Shown: positions 1 through 9,776 of the stretch, one piece after another | How positions within the stretch are numbered: position 1 is the first letter of the stretch | Layout: each line of letters begins with the position of its first letter | Translations under genes and position numbers: made by a program | Assembly: GCF_900549175.1 (NCBI RefSeq) | Contig: NZ_URNN01000031.1 | Location: forward strand, 1-26,521 | DNA length: 26,521 bases | Source of the DNA: an uncultured Prevotella sp. | GTDB lineage: Bacteria > Bacteroidota > Bacteroidia > Bacteroidales > Bacteroidaceae | Reading direction: 5' to 3' | Notes under the pieces: generated by a model | Database searches by the model: none | What the model was told of the DNA's origin: nothing | What the model saw: only the letters and a program-made list of their open reading frames with translations

Positions 1-63
1 CAAATACAAGAATATGTCCCTACTATGTGCGTGAACCTTATTTTGACACACCCTCTCGTTCAT
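1..63. repeat. Dispersed intergenic repeat, right part only
   Basis: Bases 1-23 are identical to bases 8031-8053, the outer part of the right arm of a large inverted repeat elsewhere in the window. The likeness continues: both copies have ATTTTGACAC at exactly the same offset, 17 bases after the shared arm, and GTTCAT about 19 bases further on. The left half of this copy would lie before the window. This is probably a REP- or MITE-like dispersed element; family membership is inferred from the two copies only. The remainder of the 1-293 gene-free stretch holds only the doubtful small ORF at 181-276 and the ribosome-binding site at 278-284. Confidence 0.6.
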
Positions 64-180
64 AGACATGGCTTTTGAGAGAGCGATAAGGGCAAATGTA
101 TAAATACCGTCATAAAATTGGGCTTATAGTGTAAATCATCAGGCAATATGTATTGTTTGTCACAAAAAAACTGTAATTTT

Positions 181-276
181 ATGGCAAAATTCAAGACGAT
201 GGCTGTAAACGATTCTCAAAAGATGATGTCACACTTCCAGTGCAGTGTAGCCGGTATTAAGTCGGCTGTGATGTAG
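181..276 (+). CDS. Possible 31-residue ORF upstream of the type III methylase
   Basis: ATG to TAG reading frame encoding MAKFKTMAVNDSQK and then a Met/Ser-rich tail, ending 17 bases before the mod start. It resembles no family I know. It has no clear ribosome-binding site and no TAnnTTTG promoter box directly upstream; the nearest resemblance is TATTGTTTG at about 150-158, one base too long. It could be a leader peptide, a controller remnant or chance. It is reported because it fills an otherwise empty leader in front of a restriction-modification operon. Confidence 0.15.
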   Translation: MAKFKTMAVNDSQKMMSHFQCSVAGIKSAVM

Positions 277-277
277 C

Positions 278-284
278 GGGAGGT
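278..284 (+). promoter_or_regulatory. Shine-Dalgarno-like site that favours the TTG start of mod
   Basis: GGGAGGT at 278-284 lies 9 bases before the TTG codon at 294. Most other genes in the window have A-rich leaders and no such site, so this good match is unusual and supports the TTG at 294 over the in-frame ATG at 318. Confidence 0.45.
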
Positions 285-293
285 AGTATTGTC

Positions 294-2228
294 TTGCAAA
301 TCCAGACAAATAAGATTATGGTACAAGATATTTTAAGACAAAATGAAAAGACGCAGCCTGCAGACAGAATCTTAGGCTTGCTCCACCGTGATTTTCCACA
401 ATGCTTTAATGCTGAAGGTAAATTCGACATAGAGGTTTTCCGTGAGTTGCTGAACGATGAGGTGGATATGGTGAAAGAAGGCAGTGGCTTTAACTTTCTT
501 GGCAAGAATTATGCCAGCCTGTTGGCCTCGATGGATACGACTACCGTTATTGTGCCCGACCCGGAGCATAACAACAAACCGGAAAACGCAAAAAGCAGAA
601 ACGTATATATAAGCGGTGACAATCTTGACGCACTGAAGCATCTGGTGAAGTCGTATGCGGGCAAGGTGAAGTGTGTATACATTGACCCTCCTTATAATAC
701 AGGCTCCGACGGATTTGTGTATAATGACAAGTTCAAGTTTACGGTAGAAGAACTGGAAGAGAAACTGAGTGTCAGTGAGGAGCAGGCCAACCGCCTCCTC
801 GCCATGACCCGACGTGGGGCTGCATCACATTCGGCATGGCTCACCTTTATGATGCCGCGTTTGCAATATGCCAGGGAGTTGCTGTCCGATGACGGGGTTA
901 TTTTCATTTCCATTGACGATAACGAACAGGCGAATCTGAAACTTCTGTGTGACCTCGTGTTTGGTGAGGAGAACTTTGTTGCCCTTTTCCCCTGGCGGAA
1001 AAGAACGGCAAAGTCTGATGTTCCGTTTGGTGTTTCACAGGATTACGAGTGGATTCTGTCGTATGCAAGGACTGAGAACTTTCTTGCGGGCATCGACGGC
1101 AAAGGCAGGAAATATTATGAGACGGAAGATTTCCCCGGCAAACCGTGGAGAGTGCATGATATGTCAACACAAAGAACAGCAGCGGAACGTCCCAACAGCA
1201 ATTTCACAATAGTAAATCCCAAAAACGGCGACGAATATCCTGTCAACCCACAGGCCGTTTGGCGTATAACGGAGGAGGGCTTTCCGGAATACATTAAGGA
1301 CAACAGGATTGTTTTTCCAGGTGATTACGACTTTCTGAAGATAACAAAGCCCGTACTCCGCTACTGGAAGGAAGACGACATGAAGAAGGCAGGCAGCCGC
1401 TTCGGACAATGTGCCGTCAGCACGCAGCTGCCGTCGGATATAGGTATGAGTCAGGACGGGACGAAGGATTTTGACGAACTGTTCAAAGCCAAGCTGTTTG
1501 GTTTTCCGAAACCGGTGAGTCTCATAAAGTACCTTATAGACGGAGCCGTGGAAAAGGATAGGGATGAGCCGAATGTCATAGTCGACTTCTTTTCCGGCTC
1601 TGCCACCACGGCACAGGCCGTTATGGAGCTGAATGCGATGGAGGACGGGTACAACCTGCAGTACGTTCTTGTGCAGCTGCCCGAAGCGGTGAAGCCAAAT
1701 ACCGATGCGGAAAAGGCCGGATACAAGACAATAGACGAGATAGGCATGGAGCGCATACGCCGCGCTGCTGCCAAGATAAGGCAGGAGACCAGTGCCGACA
1801 CTGATTACGGCTTCAGGCATTATACCCTCGAGGAGCCGGACGATAAAGTGCTCGAACGTATGGAGAAATTCCAGCCCACAGACGCTTTCGGCAGCAATCT
1901 TCTTGATGCCTTCGGAAAGGAAACCGTACTCGCCACATACGCCGCGCGCGACGGATACGGATTTGCACAAGAGATGGAGCCTGTGACATTTGGCAAGTAT
2001 ACGGCCTGGCACTGCGGCAAGCATCTTTATATGATAGACGGGGGCTTTGATGTTGACGGCGACGATCTGACCGAACTCGTCGACAAATACAACAAGGACC
2101 ATTCGTTCGCGGTCGACACGGTGGTGCTGTTTGGCTACAGTTTCAATTTTGGCCAGACGGACGCCATAAGGAAGAATCTCGGTGCCATTACCGACCGCAG
2201 CCGCATAAACATAGACATTCGTTATTAA
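294..2228 (+). CDS. mod: Type III restriction-modification system, DNA adenine methyltransferase (Mod)
   Basis: Transfers a methyl group from S-adenosylmethionine to the N6 of adenine in the recognition site and supplies sequence specificity to the Mod-Res complex. The catalytic DPPY motif is at residues 131-134 and the SAM-binding motif DFFSGSAT at about 431-438. This order (motif IV before I) is that of beta-class methyltransferases, which include type III Mod enzymes. The stretch between them is the target-recognition region. Length 644 residues is normal for Mod. The start is either TTG 294, which has a good Shine-Dalgarno, or ATG 318. It is followed after 10 bases by res, so the two form an operon. 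I saw no simple-sequence repeat that would suggest phase variation, and no frameshift. The target sequence cannot be read from the protein. Confidence 0.9.
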   Translation: MQIQTNKIMVQDILRQNEKTQPADRILGLLHRDFPQCFNAEGKFDIEVFRELLNDEVDMVKEGSGFNFLGKNYASLLASMDTTTVIVPDPEHNNKPENAKSRNVYISGDNLDALKHLVKSYAGKVKCVYIDPPYNTGSDGFVYNDKFKFTVEELEEKLSVSEEQANRLLAMTRRGAASHSAWLTFMMPRLQYARELLSDDGVIFISIDDNEQANLKLLCDLVFGEENFVALFPWRKRTAKSDVPFGVSQDYEWILSYARTENFLAGIDGKGRKYYETEDFPGKPWRVHDMSTQRTAAERPNSNFTIVNPKNGDEYPVNPQAVWRITEEGFPEYIKDNRIVFPGDYDFLKITKPVLRYWKEDDMKKAGSRFGQCAVSTQLPSDIGMSQDGTKDFDELFKAKLFGFPKPVSLIKYLIDGAVEKDRDEPNVIVDFFSGSATTAQAVMELNAMEDGYNLQYVLVQLPEAVKPNTDAEKAGYKTIDEIGMERIRRAAAKIRQETSADTDYGFRHYTLEEPDDKVLERMEKFQPTDAFGSNLLDAFGKETVLATYAARDGYGFAQEMEPVTFGKYTAWHCGKHLYMIDGGFDVDGDDLTELVDKYNKDHSFAVDTVVLFGYSFNFGQTDAIRKNLGAITDRSRINIDIRY

Positions 2229-2238
2229 GACAAAAGCC

Positions 2239-5190
2239 ATGGAACTGAAACTTGAAAGCGGATTGCAGCATCAGGAGTGTGCGGTGGAGGCTGTAAGAGA
2301 GGTGTTTGAGCGGGTGGAGATAAACCATGAGGTGGCTCTTCACTCAAATCCTGTGGTCAACACACACGACAGCCGGCTTGTGGCGAACATACGGGAAATA
2401 CAGCAAAAAGAGCGGCAGAACGTGGCAAAAAAATATCGTGCCGTGCAGCCTGTTGGCGACACTCTGTGTCTTGACATAAAGATGGAGACCGGTACGGGAA
2501 AGACATACGTATATACGCATACTGTCTTTGAGCTGCACAAGCGCTATGGCATAAACAAGTTTATAATTGCGGTGCCAAGCATTGCCATCAAAGCCGGAAC
2601 ATGCGTTTTTTTGAAAGAGACGTACGTCAGGACGCATTTCAAAAACACGCTGGGCTATGATGCGGAGATTAGTGTAGGGTTGCTGGAAGCTGTGAAGAAG
2701 CAGAAGAAAGGCCGCAGGTTTTTTCCTGCCGCAGTGCGCGATTTTGTGGAAGGCTCGCGGTTGGACACAAACAGAATATATGTGCTTGTGGTGAACAGTG
2801 CACTGCTTACCACCGGCAAGATGCTTACACGCAACGACTATGACGTGACGGTGGACAACCATGACCGCCCGTTTGACGCATTGCGCTCCACACGGCCGTT
2901 TGTGATAATAGACGAGCCGCACACGTTCTCACGCGACCAAAAGGCGTACAAGACCATAATAGGCGAATTGGCTCCGCAGTGCATCATCCGTTTCGGCGCA
3001 ACCTTCCCGATGACAACAGTGGGTAAGGGTAAGAAAAAGATGACGGTACGCGACTACGAGCATCTGCTTTACGACCTCAACGCGCAGCGTTCGTTCTCGG
3101 ACGGACTTATAAAAGGTGTGATGAAAGAGCATTTCGAACCGACGTCAAAAGCCGACGAGAAGGTGAAGATACTCGACATTGACGGGAAAAACGCCACCTT
3201 TCAGCACATCACTCCAACGTCAAAGACAAGCCACGTGTTGGGCATGGGCGATTCACTGTCGATACTGACACCCGAACTCTCCGGACTGACCATAACAGGA
3301 ATGACAAAGGATTTGGTGGTGCTGAGCAACGGTGCTGAGAAGCATAAGAATGACGAGTTTGATGTGGATGTCTTCACATCGTCTTATCAGGAGAGCATGC
3401 TCCGGCTTGCCATACAGCGTCATTTTGAGACGGAACGGGAGAATTTCGACAGGGAGAAAGGCCGGATAAAGACGCTTGCCCTCTTCTTCATTGATGACAT
3501 ACAGTCGTTTCGCGGTGACAGTGAAGGGAACAACGCATGGCTGAGAGACATGTTTGACAGGTTGCTTGAGGCGCAGTTGAAGAATGAACTTAAAAAAGAA
3601 AACCCGCCTGAGTACGCGGCATACTTGCGGGCGAGTCTGAACGATATTGCCGCTTGCAGGGCGGGCTATTTCGCCCAGGACAACGGCGATTCTGACGAGG
3701 CCGTGAAGAAGGAGGTGGACGACATACTGCACAACAAGACTGAGCTGCTGTCGTTTTACGGTGAAAAGGGCAAGCCCAACACACGCCGTTTCCTCTTCTC
3801 AAAATGGACTCTGAAAGAGGGATGGGACAACCCTAATGTGTTTACGATAGCGAAATTGCGCAGCAGCGGCAGCGAGAACAGCAAGTTGCAGGAGGTGGGA
3901 CGAGGGTTGCGCCTGCCTGTTGACGAATATGGCAACAGGGTGAAAAGCGGCTCCTTCTATTTGAATTATATCGTAGATTTTACCGAACGTGACTTTGCAG
4001 ACCGTTTGGTGATGGAGATAAACGAGGATTTGCAGACCGGCAACCTCACGCACATCTCTCTTGACGATATGCGTAGGGTTGCGGCTTTGCGTGGAAAAGA
4101 CGAGATGGCTTTGTTCATGGAGTTGTACCAAAAGAAATATGTCTTGGATTTGGACCGTAAGCTGGACCAGGCCAAAGTTATGGATTTGTTTGCCGAATAC
4201 CCCGAATTTAACAATGTCACGGGTAAGGTTAAAGACCGCAACAAAGGTGTCAGGGACATGGTGAAGATACGCAAGGCACGTTACGAAGAACTGAAAGAAC
4301 TGTGGGCGCAGCTTAACCGCAAGTATATCATATTCTATCAAAATGATATTGATCGGCATATCAAAGAGGCGTTGCCCGACATCCTTGCAAATGAGGTATT
4401 CGTACATCAGGTAATACAAAGCAAGCGTCAGAAAGTGGCAGCAGGCGGCGGACAGGCTGTGGCGGTGCAGCAGGTCGGGCAACAATACATTCTGGCAGGT
4501 AAGGAAATGTATTATAATGAGTTCTTGAAATGTGCTTGCCGGCAGACAAGCATACCTGTGACAATGCTACATTCCGCCATTTGTGAATATGCCAAGACAC
4601 ATCCGATGGACGGCTATATCAACGAATCGTCGTTAAGTGCGTTTGTCGCGAAATTTAACGGATGGAAAATAAAGCACCTTCAGAACTTGGTGAAATACCG
4701 TCAGGCAAACTATTCCTCAAAGTCAACGGCTTTTACCAACGCCGACGGGTCGCTTAAAGAAGAGGTTTTGCAGTGGACTATAGGCAGGAATGTGCTGGCT
4801 GCGGAGCCTTCGGGGAAATATCTGTACGATAAGGTCGTTTACGACTCCCCGTTGGAAAAAGAGAACATAATGAACGAGGTTGACCATGTTATCGTGTATG
4901 GCAAGATACCGCAGAGGAGCGTGTGTATTCCAAACATCACCAACGACCTTTACAGTCCGGACTTTATGTACGTCGTACAGCGCACCGACGGCAGGAAAGA
5001 ACTGAATATTGTCATCGAGACCAAGGATGTGCCGAACGACGAGTCGAAGCGGGCGGCAGAAGACGCGAAGATAAATAATGCCGAGAGGTTTTTCCAACAG
5101 CTGAGCATGGACGGGTATGAGGTGAAATTCTGCCGGCAGTTGCAGAACAGGCAGATGGCAGACATAATCGGTGAGTTGATAAAAATCTGA
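2239..5190 (+). CDS. res: Type III restriction-modification system, restriction subunit (Res)
   Basis: ATP-dependent restriction subunit: a superfamily 2 helicase/translocase joined to a C-terminal nuclease. Visible motifs are Walker A METGTGKT at about residues 82-89, the Walker B or DEAD-like DEPH at 225-228, the motif III-like RFGATFP, and the motif VI-like GRGLRLP at 554-560. The nuclease has the PD-(D/E)XK pattern, with PD at 907-908 and ETK at 927-929 (spacing 18), as in other Res proteins. At 983 residues it is full length with no broken motif, so the system should be active. It depends on Mod for recognition and is probably translated from the same message. An AT-rich imperfect dyad follows the stop codon but is too weak to be called a terminator. 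Confidence 0.92.
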   Translation: MELKLESGLQHQECAVEAVREVFERVEINHEVALHSNPVVNTHDSRLVANIREIQQKERQNVAKKYRAVQPVGDTLCLDIKMETGTGKTYVYTHTVFELHKRYGINKFIIAVPSIAIKAGTCVFLKETYVRTHFKNTLGYDAEISVGLLEAVKKQKKGRRFFPAAVRDFVEGSRLDTNRIYVLVVNSALLTTGKMLTRNDYDVTVDNHDRPFDALRSTRPFVIIDEPHTFSRDQKAYKTIIGELAPQCIIRFGATFPMTTVGKGKKKMTVRDYEHLLYDLNAQRSFSDGLIKGVMKEHFEPTSKADEKVKILDIDGKNATFQHITPTSKTSHVLGMGDSLSILTPELSGLTITGMTKDLVVLSNGAEKHKNDEFDVDVFTSSYQESMLRLAIQRHFETERENFDREKGRIKTLALFFIDDIQSFRGDSEGNNAWLRDMFDRLLEAQLKNELKKENPPEYAAYLRASLNDIAACRAGYFAQDNGDSDEAVKKEVDDILHNKTELLSFYGEKGKPNTRRFLFSKWTLKEGWDNPNVFTIAKLRSSGSENSKLQEVGRGLRLPVDEYGNRVKSGSFYLNYIVDFTERDFADRLVMEINEDLQTGNLTHISLDDMRRVAALRGKDEMALFMELYQKKYVLDLDRKLDQAKVMDLFAEYPEFNNVTGKVKDRNKGVRDMVKIRKARYEELKELWAQLNRKYIIFYQNDIDRHIKEALPDILANEVFVHQVIQSKRQKVAAGGGQAVAVQQVGQQYILAGKEMYYNEFLKCACRQTSIPVTMLHSAICEYAKTHPMDGYINESSLSAFVAKFNGWKIKHLQNLVKYRQANYSSKSTAFTNADGSLKEEVLQWTIGRNVLAAEPSGKYLYDKVVYDSPLEKENIMNEVDHVIVYGKIPQRSVCIPNITNDLYSPDFMYVVQRTDGRKELNIVIETKDVPNDESKRAAEDAKINNAERFFQQLSMDGYEVKFCRQLQNRQMADIIGELIKI

Positions 5191-5239
5191 AAAATAGTGA
5201 TTTTTCCCTAAATATGTAAACGGTATCGGATAAAATAAG

Positions 5240-5247
5240 TAAATTTG
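5240..5247 (+). promoter_or_regulatory. Bacteroidales-type -7 box (TAAATTTG) before the FKBP genes
   Basis: TAAATTTG fits the TAnnTTTG consensus of Bacteroidetes housekeeping promoters and lies about 50 bases before the first FKBP gene. No TTTG is seen at the expected -33 spacing, so the call rests on the -7 box and its position in the res-FKBP gap. Confidence 0.5.
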
Positions 5248-5295
5248 CAGGCTAAAAGTGTTATATATTAATTTAATAAATAGAAAAAGAACCGC

Positions 5296-5940
5296 ATGGA
5301 CAAAACAAACAACGCCCTCAGTTCGGGCAATGATATAGACAAAGTGAGCTACGCTCTGGGAATGGGCATCGGCAACCAGTTGGTGCAGATGGGAGCAAAC
5401 GACCTGAATATAGATGAATTTGCGGCAGCCATCAAGGATATGCTGGCAGGCGGTGAGATGAAGTTGTCAAACCGCGAGGCGCAGACAATAGCAACCAATT
5501 ATTTCGCAAAGAAAGAAGAGAGGATAAACGCCGAACGTGCCGAGCAGGGCAAGGTGCTGAAACAGGCCGGCGAGGCTTATCTGGCTGAAAACGCCAAGAA
5601 AGATGGTGTTGTGGTGCTGCCCAGCGGACTGCAGTATGTCGTTTTGCAGGAAGGCAACGGCAAGAAACCCAAGGCAACCGACAGCGTGAAGTGCCACTAC
5701 GAGGGATTCCTCACCGACGGAACGCTCTTCGACAGCAGCATGCAGCGCGGTGAGCCGGCCGTGTTCGGCCTGCAGCAGGTGATTGCCGGTTGGACAGAGG
5801 GTCTGCAGCTGATGCAGGAAGGCGCCAAATACCGCTTCTTCATCCCCTACATGCTGGGCTACGGCGAGTCGGGTGCCGGCCGTTCCATCCCGCCTTATTC
5901 GGCACTCATATTCGATGTGGAACTGATAAAGGTGATGTAA
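5296..5940 (+). CDS. FKBP-type peptidyl-prolyl cis-trans isomerase, predicted cytoplasmic
   Basis: Catalyses cis-trans isomerisation of Xaa-Pro bonds and probably acts as a folding chaperone. The 214-residue protein has an N-terminal FKBP_N-type helical dimerisation region (about 15-110) followed by a C-terminal FKBP domain. That domain shows the usual landmarks: HYEGFLTDGTLFDSS, QVIAGWTEGLQLM, IPYMLGYGE and ALIFDVEL. It has no signal peptide or lipobox, unlike its two downstream neighbours, so a cytoplasmic site is inferred. It resembles FklB/FkpA-type enzymes. The start ATG follows an A-rich leader typical of the group. It is first in a row of three related genes and is separated from the second by 58 bases. 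Confidence 0.9.
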   Translation: MDKTNNALSSGNDIDKVSYALGMGIGNQLVQMGANDLNIDEFAAAIKDMLAGGEMKLSNREAQTIATNYFAKKEERINAERAEQGKVLKQAGEAYLAENAKKDGVVVLPSGLQYVVLQEGNGKKPKATDSVKCHYEGFLTDGTLFDSSMQRGEPAVFGLQQVIAGWTEGLQLMQEGAKYRFFIPYMLGYGESGAGRSIPPYSALIFDVELIKVM

Positions 5941-5998
5941 TGCCCCTTTTCTGTAGTAGAATACGGAAATAACCAAAATATTTAAATATACAACAAGA

Positions 5999-6874
5999 AT
6001 GAAGAAATTGACATTCGTAGCCGCAATGGCTATCGCTGCCGCAGCGTTCACATCGTGCGGCCAATCCACTCCCAAGGCAAACCTGAAGAGCGATGTTGAC
6101 TCTATGAGCTATGCCATAGGTATGGCACAGACACAGGGCCTGAAAGAATATCTGACAATGCGTCTTGACGTGGACACCACCTACATGGACGAGTTTATCA
6201 AGGGTCTCAACGAAGGTGCCAATGCCGGCGACAACAAGAAGAAGGCCGCCTATTACGCAGGTATACAGATTGGCCAGCAGATAAGCAACCAGATGATCAA
6301 GGGCATCAACCACGAGGTGTTCGGCGAAGACTCTACACAGACCATCTCGATGAAGAACTTCATGGCAGGCTTCATCAGCGGAACAACCGGCAAGAACGGC
6401 ATGATGACAATGGAGCAGGCCGGACAGGTGGCTCAGACCAAGATGCAGCAGATCAAGGCCAAGAGCATGGAGAAGAGGTATGGCGACAACAAGAAGAAGA
6501 ACGAGGAGTTCATGGCAAAGAATGCCACGGCCAAGGACGTGAAGAAGCTGCCCAGCGGCGTTCAGTATAAGGTGATAAAGGAAGGCAACGGTGCCATTCC
6601 CGCCGACACGTCAATGGTTAAGGTGCACTACGAGGGCCGCACCATCGACGGTAAGGTGTTTGACAGCTCTTACAAGCGCGGCGAGCCCATCAGCCTGCGT
6701 GCCAACCAGGTGATAAAGGGATGGACAGACGCTCTGGTGCACATGCCCGCAGGTTCTGTATGGGAGGTTTACATCCCGCAGGAGCTGGCTTACGGCGAGC
6801 GTGAGCAGCGCGACATCAAGCCTTTCTCGGCACTGATATTCAAGATTGAACTTATTTCTGTAAACGAGAAATAA
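5999..6874 (+). CDS. FKBP-type peptidyl-prolyl cis-trans isomerase, lipoprotein
   Basis: Second of three FKBP isomerases, 291 residues. The N-terminus is a lipoprotein signal: a short basic start, an Ala-rich hydrophobic core and the lipobox FTSC with the acylated cysteine at residue 20. The mature protein should therefore be anchored to an envelope membrane facing the periplasm or surface. An FKBP_N-like helical region spans about 30-180. The FKBP domain follows, with HYEGRTIDGKVFDSS, QVIKGWTDAL, IPQELAYGE and ALIFKIEL. It likely assists folding of exported proteins. The next gene starts 6 bases after its stop, so the pair is co-transcribed. Duplication from a common ancestor with the neighbours is clear from shared motifs across all three. 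Confidence 0.92.
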   Translation: MKKLTFVAAMAIAAAAFTSCGQSTPKANLKSDVDSMSYAIGMAQTQGLKEYLTMRLDVDTTYMDEFIKGLNEGANAGDNKKKAAYYAGIQIGQQISNQMIKGINHEVFGEDSTQTISMKNFMAGFISGTTGKNGMMTMEQAGQVAQTKMQQIKAKSMEKRYGDNKKKNEEFMAKNATAKDVKKLPSGVQYKVIKEGNGAIPADTSMVKVHYEGRTIDGKVFDSSYKRGEPISLRANQVIKGWTDALVHMPAGSVWEVYIPQELAYGEREQRDIKPFSALIFKIELISVNEK

Positions 6875-6880
6875 TTTTTC

Positions 6881-7897
6881 ATGGATATGAAGAAAGTATT
6901 TCTGATGGCACTCGTCGTAATGGCGAGTGCATCTTTTAATGTGGCTTTTGCTGCAAAAAAGAAGAAGAAGGACAGCGGTAAGCAGACGGTAGAGGCTCCG
7001 GTGAAGCTCGTTACAAGTTCAGACACTCTGAGTTATGCGGCCGGCAAGAGTCTTACAAACGGTCTGTTGCCTTTCCTGCAGCAGCAACATGGCATCGACT
7101 CTACGGGCATGGCCGACTTCATGCGTGGTTTGGGCGAGATGCTCAACGCCGGTGATGACTCCAAGCTCAAGGCTTATTCTGTGGGTATCACCATCGGCAC
7201 ACAGTTGAAGAACCAGATGCTTGCCAGCATCAAGAAGGAGTTTGAAGACACTCCCGATTCCGTGTCATCTGCTCTCTTGTTCCGTGGTTTCATGGATGCG
7301 CTCACCAACGACACGACGGTGTTCGGTCAGGACAAGGCCGAAGAGGTGTTCAGAACAAAGCGTGAGGCCGACAAAAAGGTCAAGGAGGAAAAGCTCTATG
7401 GTGCCAACCGCGATGCGGGCCGTGCTTTCCTTGCCGAAAATGCGAAGAAGGACAGCGTGGTTACCCTGCCCAGCGGATTGCAGTACAAGGTGCTTGTGAA
7501 GGGCGAGGGCGAGGTGCCGCAGCGTACGGAGAAGGTGCTTGTGCACTACGAGGGCCGTCTGGTTGACGGCACCGTTTTCGACAGTTCGAAACGTCATGGC
7601 TCCAAGCCGGCGTCGTTCCGTGCCGACCAGGTGATAAAGGGTTGGACAGAGGCTCTCACGATGATGCCTGTGGGCAGCAAGTGGCAGCTCTTCATACCTT
7701 ACGAACTGGCTTACGGTGAGCGTGGAGCCGGTCAGCAGATAAAGCCTTTCTCGGCTCTTGTGTTCGATGTTGAGCTTGTGGGTATAGACAAGCCGCAGAC
7801 GGAAGAAATGAAGACCAGCGATGATGTCAAGACTGAAAAGAAGACTGTTCCGGCAAAGAAACTGAAACCGGCACGTAAGGCACAGGCAAAAAAATAA
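6881..7897 (+). CDS. FKBP-type peptidyl-prolyl cis-trans isomerase, predicted periplasmic
   Basis: Third FKBP isomerase of the row, 338 residues. It begins with a Sec-type signal peptide (basic MKK, hydrophobic core, probable AFA cleavage site near residue 25) directly followed by a lysine cluster. The FKBP_N-like region spans about 40-190 and the catalytic domain follows, with HYEGRLVDGTVFDSS, QVIKGWTEAL, IPYELAYGE and ALVFDVEL. The last 30 residues are a Lys/Ala/Pro-rich tail that the other two lack; it is probably unstructured and may bind acidic partners or the cell wall (inference). The start is ATG 6881 or ATG 6887, two codons later; the second gives a more typical MKK signal. It forms an operon with the preceding lipoprotein isomerase. 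Confidence 0.9.
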   Translation: MDMKKVFLMALVVMASASFNVAFAAKKKKKDSGKQTVEAPVKLVTSSDTLSYAAGKSLTNGLLPFLQQQHGIDSTGMADFMRGLGEMLNAGDDSKLKAYSVGITIGTQLKNQMLASIKKEFEDTPDSVSSALLFRGFMDALTNDTTVFGQDKAEEVFRTKREADKKVKEEKLYGANRDAGRAFLAENAKKDSVVTLPSGLQYKVLVKGEGEVPQRTEKVLVHYEGRLVDGTVFDSSKRHGSKPASFRADQVIKGWTEALTMMPVGSKWQLFIPYELAYGERGAGQQIKPFSALVFDVELVGIDKPQTEEMKTSDDVKTEKKTVPAKKLKPARKAQAKK

Positions 7898-7966
7898 GTG
7901 GAGCCTACGGCCTGTTATGACATGAGGGAAAGGCCGGGGAGTATCAAAATCAGGTTAATGTATATG

Positions 7967-8094
7967 GTAGGGACATATTCTTGTATTTGTCCGTCTGATA
8001 GATGTTGAATATCAACATGTTACGAACGGACAAATACAAGAATATGTCCCTACATGTTTAATGATTCGAATTTTGACACCGCTTCCTTGTTCAT
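7967..8094. repeat. Long perfect inverted repeat, dispersed element
   Basis: Arms at 7967-7994 and 8026-8053 are perfect 28-base reverse complements around a 31-base centre. The centre has its own small dyad (ATGTTGA, loop ATA, TCAACAT), so the whole could fold as one long stem. The right arm plus the block at 8070-8094 is repeated at 1-63. It lies between the FKBP genes and miaB, where a stem could act as a transcription terminator or RNA stabiliser, although no U-run follows. The two copies suggest a REP/MITE-like dispersed element. Confidence 0.8.
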
Positions 8095-8146
8095 TCTGAA
8101 AAACAAATTCTTCATACTGTCGGTGCATAATCTCATGTTTTTATTG

Positions 8147-8154
8147 TACATTTG
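8147..8154 (+). promoter_or_regulatory. Bacteroidales-type -7 box (TACATTTG) before miaB
   Basis: TACATTTG matches TAnnTTTG and ends 26 bases before the miaB ATG, a normal distance for a short leader. A matching -33 TTTG is not obvious. Confidence 0.55.
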
Positions 8155-8180
8155 CAACCTAATTATATAATTGAGGCTTT

Positions 8181-9683
<1,503 letters not shown>

Positions 9684-9689
9684 TAAAGC

Positions 9690-9767
9690 GGAGGTTTTAA
9701 TGTTGGTATAACAGTGGAGGTCTTTAAGTTGGTATTGGCTTTAACTCCTCTAACTCCTTTAACTCCT
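9690..9767. repeat. Short imperfect tandem repeats between miaB and the ABC transporter gene
   Basis: Two 21-base units beginning GGAGGT and ending GTTGGTAT (9690-9710 and 9716-9736, 17 of 21 bases alike, period 26) are followed by three copies of TAACTCCT at 9742, 9751 and 9760 (period 9). They fill the miaB-ABC gap and end 10 bases before the ATG. No promoter consensus was seen here, so the downstream gene may be read from the miaB promoter. Confidence 0.6.
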
Positions 9768-9776
9768 GATTAAAAA

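Noticed and set aside
1164..2240. 358-codon minus-strand frame within mod
   Set aside because: Shadow of the type III methylase, whose motifs are on the plus strand.
5188..5208. Possible terminator after res
   Set aside because: Stem is made of A/T pairs only and the dyad is imperfect; not convincing.
7908..7936. CGGCCT/AGGCCG dyad after the third FKBP gene as a terminator
   Set aside because: Loop of 17 bases and no U-run; the larger inverted repeat downstream is the better candidate for any stem.
9742..9767. TAACTCCT repeats as a CRISPR-like array
   Set aside because: Units of 8 bases at period 9 with no spacers and no cas genes in the window.
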